Below, piece after piece: positions 10,668-22,129 of a stretch of DNA of 64,000 nt. The stretch's first letter is position 1. Each line of letters starts with the position of its first letter. The position numbers were made by a program, and so were the translations under genes. The notes beneath the pieces were generated by a model, which was given only the letters and a program-made list of their open reading frames with translations, ran no database searches and was not told where the DNA came from. Location of the stretch: assembly GCA_030323885.1 (NCBI GenBank), contig CM059198.1:63762917-63826916 (forward strand), written 5' to 3'. Source of the DNA: Branchipolynoe longqiensis. Its lineage: Eukaryota > Annelida > Polychaeta > Phyllodocida > Polynoidae.

Positions 10668-11407
10668 CTCGCCGTGAATATGGCCTATGCTGCCAACACG
10701 GCGTAATGGGGCTGTCACACTACGACGTAACGACGTCAATGTAGGGAGAACGTGAAGAACGTTGAACTTCTCGGCGTAGTATGCAAATTTGGGCACAAGT
10801 TGAACGTGGATGCAGCGTAGTGGACGAGAACGTAACGTTGGTAAAGCGTAGTGATACCGTCAGTCACGAGAGAGGACAACGTCACTACGCTCACGGAACG
10901 TTATGAACGTTATTCCATCGCCAGAAGAACGTTACATGACGTTAGCTATGTAATGAGACGTTGAACGTACGTTGAATGCACGTTCTCCTGACGTTCTCCT
11001 GACGTTCTCCTGACGTTTTCCTGACGTTCTCCTGACGTTCCCATTAAGCCTCGTAGGCTTTTGCACTTGGTTTAATGTGGGTCAACGTAGTGGAACGTAG
11101 TTGAACGTAGTGAGCAGCGTTGAAATAACGTCCGTTTAACATCATTGACGTTCACTGAACGTGAACAGAACGTACGGCGAACGTAAACCCTTACGTTCGA
11201 CCTACGTCCAAAGTTTTGAACATGTCCAAAACCTTGACGTAACTCGACGTAACACGACATAATGTGACGTAGCTCGACGTCATTCTAACATCATTTTGAC
11301 GTGATCATGACGTAACCCAACGTCATGACGAAAAATGATCACGTTAGGCTCACGTTGGCTCGTCACGTCGTAGTGTGACAGGGGTATAAAGCAACCACCA
11401 ATCAATC
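10668..11407 (+). mobile_element. SINE-3-like 3' end, split by Harb-A copy 1
   Basis: CTCGCCGTGAATATGGCC ... CACGGCGTAA stops at 10706; the matching continuation AAGCAACCACCAATCAATC starts at 11390. The same unbroken sequence is seen at 7402-7467, which serves as an empty site. Confidence 0.85.
10707..11386 (+). mobile_element. Harb-A copy 1 (PIF/Harbinger-like MITE), ACGT-motif interior
   Basis: 680 bp. The left end is TGGGGCTGTCACACTACGAC and the right end is its near-exact inverted form. TAA flanks both sides (10704-10706, 11387-11389), a 3-bp TSD of the TWA type used by PIF/Harbinger elements. The interior is packed with ACGT, AACGT and ACGTT in both orientations, including five consecutive CTCCTGACGTT-type units at 10983-11040. 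A palindrome AGTTTTGAACATGTCCAAAA sits at 11212-11231. No transposase frame. Confidence 0.9.
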
Positions 11408-11520
11408 ATTGGTTTGAATCGCCCGGAATTTAAATGGCCAAACTTCAGCCATGGGAAACCAGCGTCCTTACCGATTCAGCTCGCGCGTCCGGTCACAACA
11501 GTGGGTGAGAGGATCCAAAT

Positions 11521-11852
11521 TTAGTTGGTTGGTGTTGTTTCATGTCCTAACAACATCTACGGTTATATCAGGATGGGTACCGAATGTTGACAGTGCGCAC
11601 TCATGGCAAGTTTATAGTGCTGCCCCACTGGGAGACCAGGCCACCAGCACTATGATGTGATATCCCACTCAGTCACATTATCCTGACACTGAGATAACAA
11701 GTCCTTGCCTTATCCTAAAAATGCCGAGCGCCAGGCTAGGACGCGGCAAGTATCAATGTTGTAAGTCACTGGTATGACTAGACCTGGAATCAAACTCTCG
11801 GTCTTCCACACAGGAGGAGCCCTGCGCTTTACGGATTCAGCTATCGCGTCCG
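11521..11852 (-). mobile_element. SINE-1 copy, full length, head B
   Basis: Minus-strand head CGGACGCGATAGCTGAATCC, body, and tail ending ACAACACCAACCAACTAA; the reference order is intact throughout. Confidence 0.9.
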
Positions 11853-13374
11853 AGGAGGTTCCACAGAGGTAAATGGTTACCACGTCATTGGTATTTATTA
11901 TGAGGGGATCAGAGAATGTTGGGCCATGAAGGACTGGATGAGGGTTGGGTGGTGGATCCGTAATGGAGATGGGTATGCGCATCACTAGACACGATGCCCC
12001 TATAAGGAAGATATACTGACAGGTGGTGTGACGGAGGGACGCTGTTGTGAGGGAATGATGAGTGCGCCTTGCCGAATGGGTTTGATTCTTTATTGCACCA
12101 CCATTGTCAAATGGCGCTGTTTTCGGTGGTGTCCGAGATATTCTATCGGTCTCGAGTAATGATACTAACTTGGACCATTTGACCGGTATTACAGGTCCAT
12201 ATTCCTTTATCCGAAATTCTGAAATCTGAAGTTCTGAAAACCAAAGTTTGTTGTTGTGTGTTTGTTTTGGTGTTTTTGTTGGGGGGTGGGGGGTGTCGGG
12301 GGGTTCTATAGAGCAATTATACATAAACTGTAATTTTCTTCATGGGCTTTCTCTATCGCAAATAGTCTGAATATTCATTCATTTCTCTCCAGAAATGTCA
12401 ATGTGTTTGATTATGTGTTTTTTTTAAAAACTGTATAGGTGTAAAATATTCCGACAATGATGCATTGGTGGGGGAATGCAACTGTTCTATTTATGAAAAA
12501 GGTATATAGGGCCAGGTGCATAGATGTGTTTATGTAGTTGCTGGTGGTACTTGACTCATTGGTAAATAGACATTGTGATGTTAGTAAGATAGTGTGTAAG
12601 GGGCACTTGGAGCTCCACCCACACCCGCTCCCCCCTCTGCTAGTCATGGATCACCACACACTCAGCTCAGGGCAGGTGGCGATGAAGGGAGCCATGCCGC
12701 TTGGTGGTGGTGGGCAGATCACTGTAACCATGGGGACCAGAAATGCTTGTTTCTCATTGGTAGAGCTGTAGATGCTTGATTCTCATTGGGAGAATGTGGT
12801 CAGGTGATATGCCATACTGGATCCATGTACCATATAAAGAACACACCTGAGGGCTTGGCTCTCTCTCTTCTTTCACTCTTTATACTCTTCCTTTCTCTTT
12901 TTGCCTGTATTGATTTCACCATAGCCTACTTACACAACGACAGATTTGAGCCGTGGACTTTACATCGGGTTTAAGTTACACCAAATGTGGATTATTATCT
13001 GGTCTATAATTATCACATTATTTCATTCATCGACATATTATTCTATAAATAAAATATAATAGTATATGTAGCCTTTATTTCTCCTACTTAATGAGAATAT
13101 TCATACGATTTAACTGCAGTGTTAATGTTTGATAAATACCTTTATTCTGGAAATCAGAAAAATGTTGAAATTCTAACCAACAAGGTATAACATCCAAACC
13201 TGTACTTTAAATTTAGGACACTTCCAACTGGCATGTCGGATTAACCAGAGAAATTAGCATTGATTAAAATTGTGGAAATCCATTACACCTGAAATCGTAT
13301 CGGTAGGCAAAATTGTTGGATTAACCAGAGCTGACTGTATTTTGCCATTAGCCTGCAAACCATTACACTATCAA
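11853..13374. other. Low-repeat interval, no gene supported
   Basis: The longest stretch in the first half with no shared repeat. It includes a T/G-rich run (12240-12300). A 77-codon plus-strand frame (12538-12771) and a 62-codon frame (12786-12974) have no recognised domain. GGATTAACCAGAG occurs at 13241 and 13318, suggesting a short duplicated piece, possibly from a TIR element with the TTAACC motif. Confidence 0.4.
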
Positions 13375-13456
13375 AGCCCTCTGATACAATCACCCTACCC
13401 ACACCTATCTGTCTATGCGGCTGCTTGCCTGAGAGGTCAGTGTAGACTACTACAAT
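13375..13456 (-). mobile_element. SINE-2 leader fragment
   Basis: Minus-strand match to the SINE-2 leader (CTACCCACACCTATCTGTCTA, GCCTGAGAGGTCAGTG); no tRNA-like block. Confidence 0.7.
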
Positions 13457-13741
13457 ATGTACATAACCCCGGTTATGCAATGCATTAGCGGTTGGTTTGA
13501 TGTGACTATATATTCCCCAGGGATCGATCGCATGACCTGCTGCACGGGATATGGATGTTTTATTGACTTCCTCAACCCATCTGTGAGGGAATCAGATATT
13601 TATATTATAAGTACCTGGGCTGTAGAGGGAAGATATGCTATATAATACATACTTTTTCTATAATGAACTTATGGAGATACCCACAGGGACATGTTCTACT
13701 AACAATTATATTTCATCCGGGCTATGTAGTATGACAACCAT

Positions 13742-13885
13742 GAAACGGAATGGCCAAATGAGTGTTGGTACGTCATGGGATTCGAACCACCTGGTTCAAA
13801 TCCTGACCGAGTCAAACAACTAACTTTAAAATTGATACGGGTTACTACCTAGCCTGGCGTTTTGCATTATTAGCATAAGGCAAGC
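13742..13885 (+). mobile_element. SINE-1 head A and early body only
   Basis: Contains ACGGAATGGCCAAATGAG and GACCGAGTCAAACAACTAAC, then stops after AGCATAAGGCAAGCAG; the 3' half is missing. Confidence 0.75.
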
Positions 13886-14114
13886 AGCAGTGGAATCAGA
13901 AATACCAATTGTATGCGACTAATTTGCCCCTGCTTAATCAAGTAATGTACACACAACAGACTAACAGAAAACAATTTATAAATAGTATCTGAGGTTTTAG
14001 TTCCTCTTTCTCTCACGTGGCGCCATCTGCTAATGGTCAATTATCACCGACTACAAACATATTTGCCTCGAATTTCCACGGAAAGAGAAAAGGTGCCAAT
14101 TTGTGCTGAAATAT

Positions 14115-14446
14115 GTTTGGGTGGTTGTTGGAGTTTTATGTCCTGGCAAGATCTAAGGTCATATCAGGATTGGTACCGACTTGTGCCAGTAGGCACTCAT
14201 GGTGACTTTATAGTGCTGCCCCACTGAGAAATCAGGCCACCGGCACATTGACCCGATATCCCACTCAGTCACATTATCCTGACACTGAGCTAACCAGTCA
14301 TTGCCCTATCCTATTAATGCCAAATGCCAGGCTAGGAAGCGACAAATATGAATTATATAAGTCATTGGTTTTACGCGATGGGGAACCAAACTCCCGATCT
14401 CCCACACGCGGGTCCCGCACTCTACGGATTCGGCCACCGTGGTCGG
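14115..14446 (-). mobile_element. SINE-1 copy with a 13-bp TSD, head B
   Basis: Flanked by TGTGCTGAAATAT at 14102-14114 and 14447-14459, a perfect 13-bp TSD typical of LINE-driven retroposition. The 332-bp insert is complete from a CACCGACCACGGTGGCCGAA head to the tail, so it defines the SINE-1 limits. Confidence 0.95.
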
Positions 14447-14738
14447 TGTGCTGAAATATAATTCTGCAAATGCAGTGAGAAGAAAACAAATCATGAAATA
14501 AACTGCGATTTCAAGTGGCCAGAGTTAGTAGCTGGGACCATGAACGTCATCAAATAAGATGAAGTTGGACATAATCACATCATCTGCAATTGAATGCAAA
14601 TATATCAGGAGCAATCTAATTGGAGCAAATAAATAGCAATTGGCGTAAAAGGTGGAAAGGGCAATTTAGAGAAGGACCAAGTAATTGGGGTTATTTTGGC
14701 GTTTTTATATTCCAGTTGAATAACATCTTTTTTCAGCA

Positions 14739-15095
14739 CCAGACGGGGCTGGCCGAATGAGTTGAGCGTCTGTCTCCAGTTTTGGTAGATCGTGGGATTC
14801 AAAACCCTCCGGTTTGAGATTCGAACCCCAGTCGAATCAAACAAATGACTTAAACAATTATATGTTTCGCTTCCTAGCCAGGTGTTCGGCATTATTAGGA
14901 TAGTGCAAGGACTGGTTGGCTCGGTGTCAGGATAATGTGACTGAATGGAATATCAGGCCATGGTGCTGGTGACTTGGTCTCCCAATGGAGCATCACTATA
15001 AAGTCGCCATGAGTGCGCACTGTCCCAAGTCGGTATCCGTCCTTATTTGACCTTAGGTGTTGCCAGGACATAAAACTCTAACAAGCAACCAACCA
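14739..15095 (+). mobile_element. SINE-1 copy with TSD, head A
   Basis: Begins near CCAGACGGGGCTGGCCGAATG. It is flanked by ATCTT...TTCAGCAC (14724-14738) and ATCTTCTTCAGCAC (15096-15109), a TSD with small differences. The tail is CCAGGACATAAAACTCTAAC. Confidence 0.9.
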
Positions 15096-15109
15096 ATCTT
15101 CTTCAGCAC

Positions 15110-15868
15110 TAAGGCTCTGATCTTTCAGCTTTAAGGGTTATGGCCTATTTGACCTATTTGTGAATGAGATGATGAAATGATATGGACAATATAGATAATA
15201 AAAAGGTAATTAACTAAATAAAAACGTAAGTAACTATCAGGTTTACAAATATTATGGGAACTTTGCTTTGTACATGTGGACTGGTGGGTAATCATTTGAT
15301 TTTACAATATTTCATTGATTTTATGATTATGCATGTGAGGAGACAATAATATTTTAAGTATGACTTACGCTTATGGTTAATGTATATGTCCCAATAGAAG
15401 CACGCTACCCAATAGAAGCACACACCCCATTTCAAGATTGAAAGCACGCACAAATGTACGATCATAGTCAGACTGAATGCCCATAAAATAAGACAATCCC
15501 ACTTTATTTCAGAGGCACGAAACAAACAAATAAAAATGTACTATCATATTCAGACTGAATGCACATAAAATGAGACAATCCTACCTTATTTCAGAGGCAC
15601 GACAAAAACAACTCGACAGTTATGATAATATTCTAACTGAATGAACATAAAATAAGACAATCCCACTTTATTTTGGAGGCATGACAAAAACAAATCCATG
15701 AAATTCTCTAACTTTGAATAGACGCGCATCCATGTGTCTGCACTCGTGCAATGCGCGTCTCTTGGGACATATACGGTAGTAGTGGATTTTCGATTATGGG
15801 ATAAAGGATACATTTGCATTTTCTTCAACTACCGCTTTGTGGTTAGCATCCTTTATTAGGTTGATCAG
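15110..15868. other. AT-rich interval with short direct repeats
   Basis: No gene. CATAAAATAAGACAATCCCAC-like lines recur at about 15481, 15566 and 15649 with TTTCAGAGGCACGA nearby, a roughly 85-bp degenerate tandem repeat of three units (15460-15695). Confidence 0.55.
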
Positions 15869-16586
15869 GGCCCGTATGCATGGAGCAGTGTTAGCGGCGT
15901 GTGGTGTTATCCCTCTAACACAGGGTTAGCTACCACCAGTTATCAGGGGCATCACGAAGTATGTCACGCCGTATGCATGGGCGCTTAAACGGTGAGTGTT
16001 AGCTAAACGTGAATGTATTTATAGATTTGGGAAATCCCTCGATTCGACAATATGAATAATATCGCCAATGCGGCGGCGGTGTTAATATCGGTTCGGATTT
16101 AGGGTTAAATTGATCAAATTTCACTTATGGCATACATAATTCTGTTAAATATGACAGCATTGAATAGATTTGGGCCTAATATATAACCGCCGATTCGGCG
16201 GCGGCGGCAATGGACAGTATGGATATCGACGTCCATGCGGCGGCGGCGATTTGTTTACTTTACATTTGTCGATTCAAAAATATTAATATCTCCACCGATG
16301 TAGCGGCGGCGTGAATTTCGCTTCGTTTTTAGGGTTAATTTGATTAAATTTCACTTATTGCGTATTTAATTCTGTTAAATATGATAGCATTGAATAGTTT
16401 GGTCTCCATCCTGACACTAACCTAACACTAACACCGCTGTAACCCTGCTAGGTTTACATTATTCGACTTTAAACGTGTGGTGTTAGGCCTAACACTGCTC
16501 CATGCATACCAACTTTTTGGCGCTAAACCAGAAATCCCTCCCTAACCGCGGTTTGCCTCGCTAACACCGCTCCATGCATACGGGCC
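15869..16586 (+). mobile_element. Harb-C copy 1 (PIF/Harbinger-like, CAG TSD)
   Basis: 718 bp. Left end GGCCCGTATGCATGGAGCAG; the right end is its inverted form GCTCCATGCATACGGGCC. The flanks are CAG (15866-15868) and CAG (16587-16589). The interior has GCGGCGGCG runs and two direct copies of a module containing TTTAGGGTTAA and TTCTGTTAAATATGA (about 16095-16175 and 16330-16406). The CWG TSD is known for some Harbinger families. Confidence 0.85.
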
Positions 16587-16639
16587 CAGGTGTTTCAAGG
16601 TGGAGTGTGCTCTTTGATCATTTGTTCTTGTTTATTTTA

Positions 16640-16994
16640 CATATTTTTGTAGGGGGGAGGGGGAAGAGGATGGATTCAAGAGGGGGGGGAGGGAATGCGC
16701 GGTGATAATGAAATAGAGCAATGTGACACTGTGATGGTGAGGGAAAGGAGGGAGGGAAGAGATGGGGGAAGGGCAGGGAGCGAGAGGGAGGGGAGGAAAG
16801 GGAAGTGGAGAGAAGAGAAGGGGAAAAGAGGGAACAAGAGGGAGTGGAGAGAAGGCTAGGGAGGACAGGAGAGGGGGAGGAAAGGGGGATATGGATGGGG
16901 AGAGACGGGACGGGGAGAGAACGGGAAGGAAGGGATTAAAAGCGAGTGGAAGGAAATGAAGAGGGGAAGATAATGAGGGTGAAGGGAAAGGAAT
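16640..16994 (+). repeat. Purine-rich (GGGA/GAGA) tract
   Basis: A long, nearly pure G/A strand with few interruptions. It gives arginine/glycine-rich plus and serine/proline-rich minus frames (16632-17255) of no coding value. Confidence 0.85.
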
Positions 16995-17195
16995 GGAATG
17001 GAAGAAGGGAGGGAATGGAACAGGAAAGGAAGAAGGGAGGGAATGGAACAGGAAAGGAAGAAGGGAGGGAATGGAACAGGAAAGGAAGAAGGGAGGGAAT
17101 GGAACAGGAAAGGAAGAAGGGAGGGAATGGAACAGGAAAGGAAGAAGGGAGGGAATGGAACAGGAAAGGAAGAAGGGAGGGAATGGAACAGAAAA
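16995..17195 (+). repeat. 28-bp purine minisatellite, about 7 units
   Basis: Units AATGGAACAGGAAAGGAAGA plus AGGGAGGG repeat almost without change, suggesting recent expansion. Confidence 0.9.
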
Positions 17196-17634
17196 CGATG
17201 ACATGGAAGGGAAAGGTAGGGAAGTAGTCAAGGTGTCATGATGTTGACCTTGCAATGTTAACTACTGTAAACCTTTGTTATGGAAATGTATTATATATGG
17301 TTAGGAGAGCAGAATTAGCTTGGTTGCTACGTCTGCAACCTTTAGGATTTCTCAGAATTCAAGATGGCGGCTTGAGCCATCTTGAATTTCGGCTAATTTT
17401 CAACTTTTGATCTAGATGACATAGAGGGTCGTGTAATATCCTCTTTTTAAGGGTTTTTTCAGGATGGGGAGTCCATTTCTGGAGTTATCTTTAGGATAAG
17501 GGTTCAAAGTCCAGGTCAAATCAGGAAGAGGGAAGGGGAGAGAAAGGTTTTTGTTTTCTTTCTTGAAGATTTATACTGCCTATCATGGATAAGTCTGAAT
17601 AGGCTTGTTTTCACCATTAGACAGTTTGTCGAGA
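17196..17634. other. No recognisable feature
   Basis: No repeat shared with other parts of the window. A short hairpin, TTCAAGATGGCGG and CCATCTTGAA, lies at 17358-17388. Confidence 0.4.
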
Positions 17635-17765
17635 GAAAGCCTGAGTCTACACTTTTACCGACCCAAGGGATTTTTAACCTCCCACCCCATGGTATGAGAG
17701 CAACTGGCCTTTGATGTTGCTGTAAGTTATACGCAGCGGTGGAAATCCAAATTGGCAGAGGTGGG
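17635..17765 (-). mobile_element. SINE-5 fragment (no head)
   Basis: Matches 57073-57225 along its length: ACTTTTACCGACCCAAGGGA, AACTGGCCTTTGATG, CAGCGGTGGAAATCCAAATT. The tRNA-derived head present near 57.3 kb is missing. Confidence 0.8.
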
Positions 17766-18030
17766 GGCACGTGGGGGTGATAGGGAGGGGAGAAGGTCAT
17801 GAAAGGAATGGGGGATAGGAATGGGGGGATGGGGTGGGGATGGAAGGGAAGTGAGGGAAGGGAAAGGGAGAGGGTGCAAAGGGAGATAAGTAGAAGGAAG
17901 GAATGGGGAGTGAAGAGAGAGGGAAGGAGAGGGAGATGGAAGGGGATGGGGATGGAAGGGAATTGGGATGGAAATGAATGGAGGGAATGGCGGCGTGGAA
18001 TGGGAAGGTGCGGCACAGCACCAGAAGGGG
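17766..18030 (+). repeat. Purine-rich GGGAATGG/GGAAGG tract
   Basis: Degenerate G/A repeats similar in type to 16.6-17.2 kb. The overlapping frames on both strands are compositional. Confidence 0.8.
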
Positions 18031-18292
18031 TGTGAAATGGATGAGGGGTGTGACTGTGACAGCCTAATCAGCAGGGTTGGCTATCACAGTCCCCTCAGCC
18101 TAATCAGCAGGGTTGGCAAATGGGAGCCAGGGTCAAAGCTCAGCACACATTGCTGTGGAACTAGCTGGCAATTGTTCGTCGAAGCAACTGGAGAACACTG
18201 AGAGATCAGAGGTCAGATGGGAGCGGCATGTGTATCAACATCAGATAGCCAACATCAGATAGCCAATCTGATTGTAGCCCGACAAAGGGAAT

Positions 18293-18474
18293 GGGGGCAT
18301 TCGACTGGGCCTCTCTATCCGAATATCAAAATATTTCAGAACAAATTCCTATTCGACTGGGACCGGAAGTGGGTTCATATACCGATGATTCGGATGTGTG
18401 TATGTGGCTCCATCCGTTCCGTCCGTAAATCTTGTGGATAGAAAGGGCCCAGTCGAATGCCCCCAATGTGATAG
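18293..18474 (+). mobile_element. MITE-D copy 1
   Basis: 182 bp with TIRs GGGGGCATTCGACTGGGCC and GGCCCAGTCGAATGCCCCC. AAT flanks both sides (18290-18292, 18475-18477). A second copy is at 47297-47467. Confidence 0.9.
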
Positions 18475-18727
18475 CTTGTATGAATGTGGGGGAGGGTTCG
18501 TGAGGTGGGGAGGTGGGGTTGGACAACTGGGAAAGTGAGCCGCGTGGAAGGGGAGGAGTGGCGTCCGGGGGGGAGGGGGGGAGAGTGTAGATTGAAGGTC
18601 AGGGTATAGATCTAGAAGTAAGGGTATTTATTGTATTACACCTCCAAAAAAATATGTGAAAATGCCCGTATCTTTGACGTCCAATAGCCGATGATACTAC
18701 ATTCAATGTGCTCTAGAAGCATCATTG

Positions 18728-19070
18728 AAGCTGCATAGTCTGATGAAATATCAAATTTTCAAAACCAAACCAATTATCTAGATTTGATTTTAAATATCTA
18801 ACTTAGATACTGATGCACTTATTAAGCATTTGCATAGAAAGCAATACCGAGTCAATTTAACAGAACCTGTCACTGCAGAAGTGTATGGTGTCAGAGTTTT
18901 GGCAAGCTTGCCAAAACTAATTTTCCATGTTTGCACTCAAAATATCTCAAAGGTTTACCATTTAAAATATAAGTAACTTTAAACTAATGTAAAGTAGATA
19001 ATAGTGATCGATCTAATATATTTATCTCAGGAAAAATACAGAAATTCAAAACCATCGGACTACGCAACTT
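18728..19070 (+). mobile_element. MITE-B copy 1
   Basis: 343 bp with TIRs AAGCTGCATAGTCTGATG and CATCGGACTACGCAACTT. It lies inside a Mol-SINE tail (CATCATT | AAATAAAAC). The original site reads TTAAAT, so the TSD is probably TA, now TG on the left. Confidence 0.85.
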
Positions 19071-19160
19071 TAAATAAAACAAGCTTTACTTTTTTGGCAA
19101 CATCTATCGTCAAGGTATGGGGAGGGTGGGTGTAGATTGAAGGTTGGGGTATCTAGAAGT

Positions 19161-19452
19161 CATCATCATCATGCTGTCGGTCGCGATGCGACAAAGACTG
19201 CTTTCATTACTTGACTGCCGCTCTCCATTTAGCTCTCTGCTGTGAGAGTTGCGTCCATGAGTCGGTCTTAATGTATCTCAGCTTCAGGTTTCTCTTGATG
19301 GTATCCTTGAACCGGAGACGAGGGCACCCTCTCTTTCTGTAACCAGAAGACAGTTGAGAATAGAGGATCTGCTTTGGTAGCCTGTCTGATGACATCCTCA
19401 TGAGGTGTCCAGTCCAACGGAGATTCTTTTTGATCAGAAGAACTTCCATAGA
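19161..19452 (-). pseudogene. 5'-truncated LINE 3' end with TSD, copy 1
   Basis: The minus-strand frame 19207-19449 gives MEVLLIKKNLRWTGHLMRMS... ending QQRAKWRAAVK, the C-terminal tail seen in many metazoan non-LTR retrotransposon ORF2 proteins. The 3' end is a (CAT)n tract on the plus strand (ATG repeats on the element strand). The TSD is GTATCTAGAAGT (19149-19160) and GTATCTAGGAGT (19453-19464). RT and endonuclease domains are missing. Confidence 0.88.
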
Positions 19453-19587
19453 GTATCTAGGAGTATGGGTATTGTATTAAACCTCCAAAGACATATGTCA
19501 GAATGACCGTAAGTTTGACGTCCAATAGCCGATGATACTAAATTCAATGTGCTCTAGATGCATTATTAAATAAAATAATCTTTACTT

Positions 19588-19790
19588 GGTTGGTTGTTGG
19601 AGTTTTACGCCCTGGCAAATATCTAAGGTCATATCAGGAGGGTGGAGTGGGGGGAGGCAACAAACTATGAACAATAACCCGAACACATGTTGACAATATG
19701 TCGCTCTAATTGTCACTGGATTCCCTTCCTGATGACCAATCAATGGCAGTTTGGACAAAGTGTAGTTATTATGTATGTCCATGCCGGCGA
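19588..19790 (-). mobile_element. SINE with SINE-1 tail but different body, copy 1
   Basis: The first 53 bases are the SINE-1 3' tail (GTTGTTGGAGTTTTACGCCC ... CATATCAGGA). The rest is not SINE-1 body; it matches 23850-24050 in inverted orientation (CACTGGATTCCC, GCGACATATTGTCAACATGT in minus sense). It appears to be a distinct SINE sharing only the LINE-recognition tail. Confidence 0.75.
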
Positions 19791-19799
19791 AGTGGGAAT

Positions 19800-20285
19800 G
19801 AGTATTATTAAATAGTGCCTGTAACCAATTCTGATAACGCATTCTCTAAGGCGATATCCATCACCACGCCTGACACCCGGTTTGATAACACTGATATCAG
19901 TTTGAGTAATTCTGGTTATTTGTTATAGATGCGTGATCCGATGGTTTTGAGTTTCAGACATTATTTGGGATAAACATATTAGGGTGGTACATTTCAGTAA
20001 TATCCCATAAATCACTGCGGGTGAATTTCTTTAACAAAAATGCAGCACTAGACGAATTAGCCGGATGCAGGGTCATTATAACTGACTTGGTAAATGAGAC
20101 TCAATGGTCGATTATCTTATAGTTAGACGCCCCGCTCCCGGAAACCCCCTCCCAGATGCCCCCCCCCCTCCTATTCACCTATCTTCTAGTATAATTCTAA
20201 ACGCCTTTAGTTTAAAACTGCAGTCATTCATGCTTAAATCTAATACTATTTGACTTCTTCCGTATTGATAAGGGCACACATGGTA
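19800..20285. other. No recognisable feature
   Basis: Unassigned. A run of C (20160-20167) and a short stretch resembling MITE-B's inner end (GTTTTGAGTTTCAGACATTATTTGG at 19944) are the only things seen. Confidence 0.4.
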
Positions 20286-20287
20286 TA

Positions 20288-21042
20288 GACGACATCACAG
20301 TTCCAGTGGCGTGGTGCATTGTTGGATGCATCAGAGCAAAAAAACCTGCAAGAAGCACATGGCACATGGTAATACACAAGGTGCAGCTATGAAATGTGCT
20401 AGTTGCAGCTCATCTCAGCTCTTGTTTGAAACATAGAATACCAACTAAAAAATATATATATAATAAATTAAGATATTAATCTTTTATCCAGCATTGCATT
20501 TACATCAATATAATCAGCACCTCTTATGCCATGTGCATTTAGATTTATACAAATCTAGGCAATCAGACTAGTGTTAGAGCCATAGCCAGAGTCAGTTTTA
20601 CTTAGTTTATTCATGTTTTTATTTATATCCTATGGTTAATGACATATGTAGAAATAGAAAATGAGTAGGGTTAATCAGATATTGGTTATATATTTCTTTG
20701 AAACAAGTTTTTGTTGACACATTTGATATTTTAATAATTAGAAAAAGAATTACTTCTGGCTAATCAATGGTGATGTAAACATCAGCCTGTAAAGTGACTT
20801 AAATTGTATGTTTCTTACCTCAAAATGCTTAATTATGGAGAGTTGTGTCTTAAACATATTCATTATATTATTATATTGCATCCTTCCATCTATGTTTATG
20901 CCAACTTGTTATGCATCTCTATTAATTTTGAATAAAATGGCAGTTTTGCCCTCTGCGTATCGGCAAACTCAATGGCCATACGCCTTTGCTTTGCTCTCAA
21001 CGCTGTTTTCAGCGCATGCGCACTCGGAACCGTGATGTGGTC
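20288..21042 (-). mobile_element. TIR-G element copy 2
   Basis: 755 bp, the same length as copy 1, inverted. Left end GACGACATCACAGTTCC, right end GGAACCGTGATGTGGTC. TA flanks both sides (20286-20287, 21043-21044). Confidence 0.88.
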
Positions 21043-21244
21043 TATTGTTCGGGATGCAGATGTAATCGGTCTAGACAACCCTCTGACCAATAAGTCTCAA
21101 ATAGACCCGTCATTTATTCATCAAAAGTTAAAATTTCAGCTGGGATGGGGGCTGCGAGCCGATTGAACGCTCCCATGTGAGCATCTCGAGGTGGCTGTCA
21201 GTTTCCTTCAAGCAAACCTTGAGCTTAGGCTCGCATATACAACA

Positions 21245-21631
21245 TCAAAGACCTATAATACTAAGACGACTCACTCCCTATCTCTCCCATGGTAAAGTAA
21301 ATTCTGCAGTGCCACCTTGTGGTGGGTTTGATCAGCCCGGCTGCTGATTGGTGTTTCACCTGTAAACACATACAATTATATTATACATGAGATAGGTAAG
21401 TATGAATACACATCAATATGAAATTGTTATGAACAAATACACATCATCATCAGCATCATCAGCATCAGCATCACCATCATCACACATCTTTCACATTCAT
21501 ATATACATTTATACATATAATACAGCACCTGTTTAACCAAGAGAACAGCCAGTGCACCAAGTGGTGGGTTTGATCATTTTGATTACACAATACAGGCTGA
21601 GTGAGGCGTCTTAGTATTATAGGGTCTTTGA
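21245..21631 (+). mobile_element. TIR-J element with a 5-bp TSD
   Basis: 387 bp. About 33-bp TIRs: TCAAAGACCTATAATACTAA at the left, TTAGTATTATAGGGTCTTTGA at the right. CAACA flanks both sides (21240-21244, 21632-21636). The subterminal GTGGGTTTGATCA occurs near both ends in the same orientation. A CATCATCAGCATCA microsatellite lies inside (21443-21485). No transposase frame. Confidence 0.85.
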
Positions 21632-22129
21632 CAACAGTTACCATCATCGTAGTCAGTGCATCACCAGGATAGCACAGGATAGCTCTATCGCAAATAATAT
21701 AGGCATAATTAATTATACAACAGGACTAGTGCAACACATTTGAAATTGTGTGATGGACCGGACAAAACCCACACAAAATGTACTTTCCAATGTTGCTCTT
21801 CAGTGTCAACTGCCTATGAATTCCGACATATTCATTGCCCGAAACTGACTGTAGCATCATGGCAAGTGAGAACATGTGAGAAAAAAAGTATCCATACATG
21901 TGTCATGGGGGTGATGAAAAGTGGCTCCTTGCCTGAGAGGTAAGTGCAGACCACTACACTCGTCCCCCTGGAATTGTAAGTCTTTTAATCTGTACAATTA
22001 CATACATACAGGCAATGCACTTACACATACATACACAGGATATGTTCAACAACTATACAGAGCATAGCTTGTACAGGATCTTGGCCATGGCACCAGTGTC
22101 ATCGGGGTGATGAAAATGGGAAATATTGC

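Larger units (their letters stand above)
10460..11494 (-). mobile_element. SINE-1 copy (head B) carrying two nested insertions
   Basis: Minus-strand SINE-1 is present at 10460-10667 and 11408-11494 (head B ends GGACGCGCGAGCTGAATCGG). Between them lies a SINE-3-like tail, itself split by Harb-A copy 1. Removing both gives the continuous SINE-1 order. Confidence 0.85.
18576..19586 (+). repeat. Local duplication of a Mol-SINE 3' part, each copy with an insertion
   Basis: Copy 1 (18576-18727 plus 19071-19090) and copy 2 (19120-19160 plus 19453-19586) both run GTGTAGATTGAAGGT, TCTAGAAGT, GGGTAT...TGTATTA, then the Mol-SINE end TTTGACGTCCAATAGCCGAT ... AAATAAAA. Copy 1 is split by MITE-B, copy 2 by a LINE 3' end. 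Each copy acts as the empty site of the other's insertion. Confidence 0.85.

Noticed and set aside
12538..12974. Two small frames in low-repeat sequence
   Set aside because: 77 and 62 codons, no domain, no splice or start context strong enough to claim an exon.
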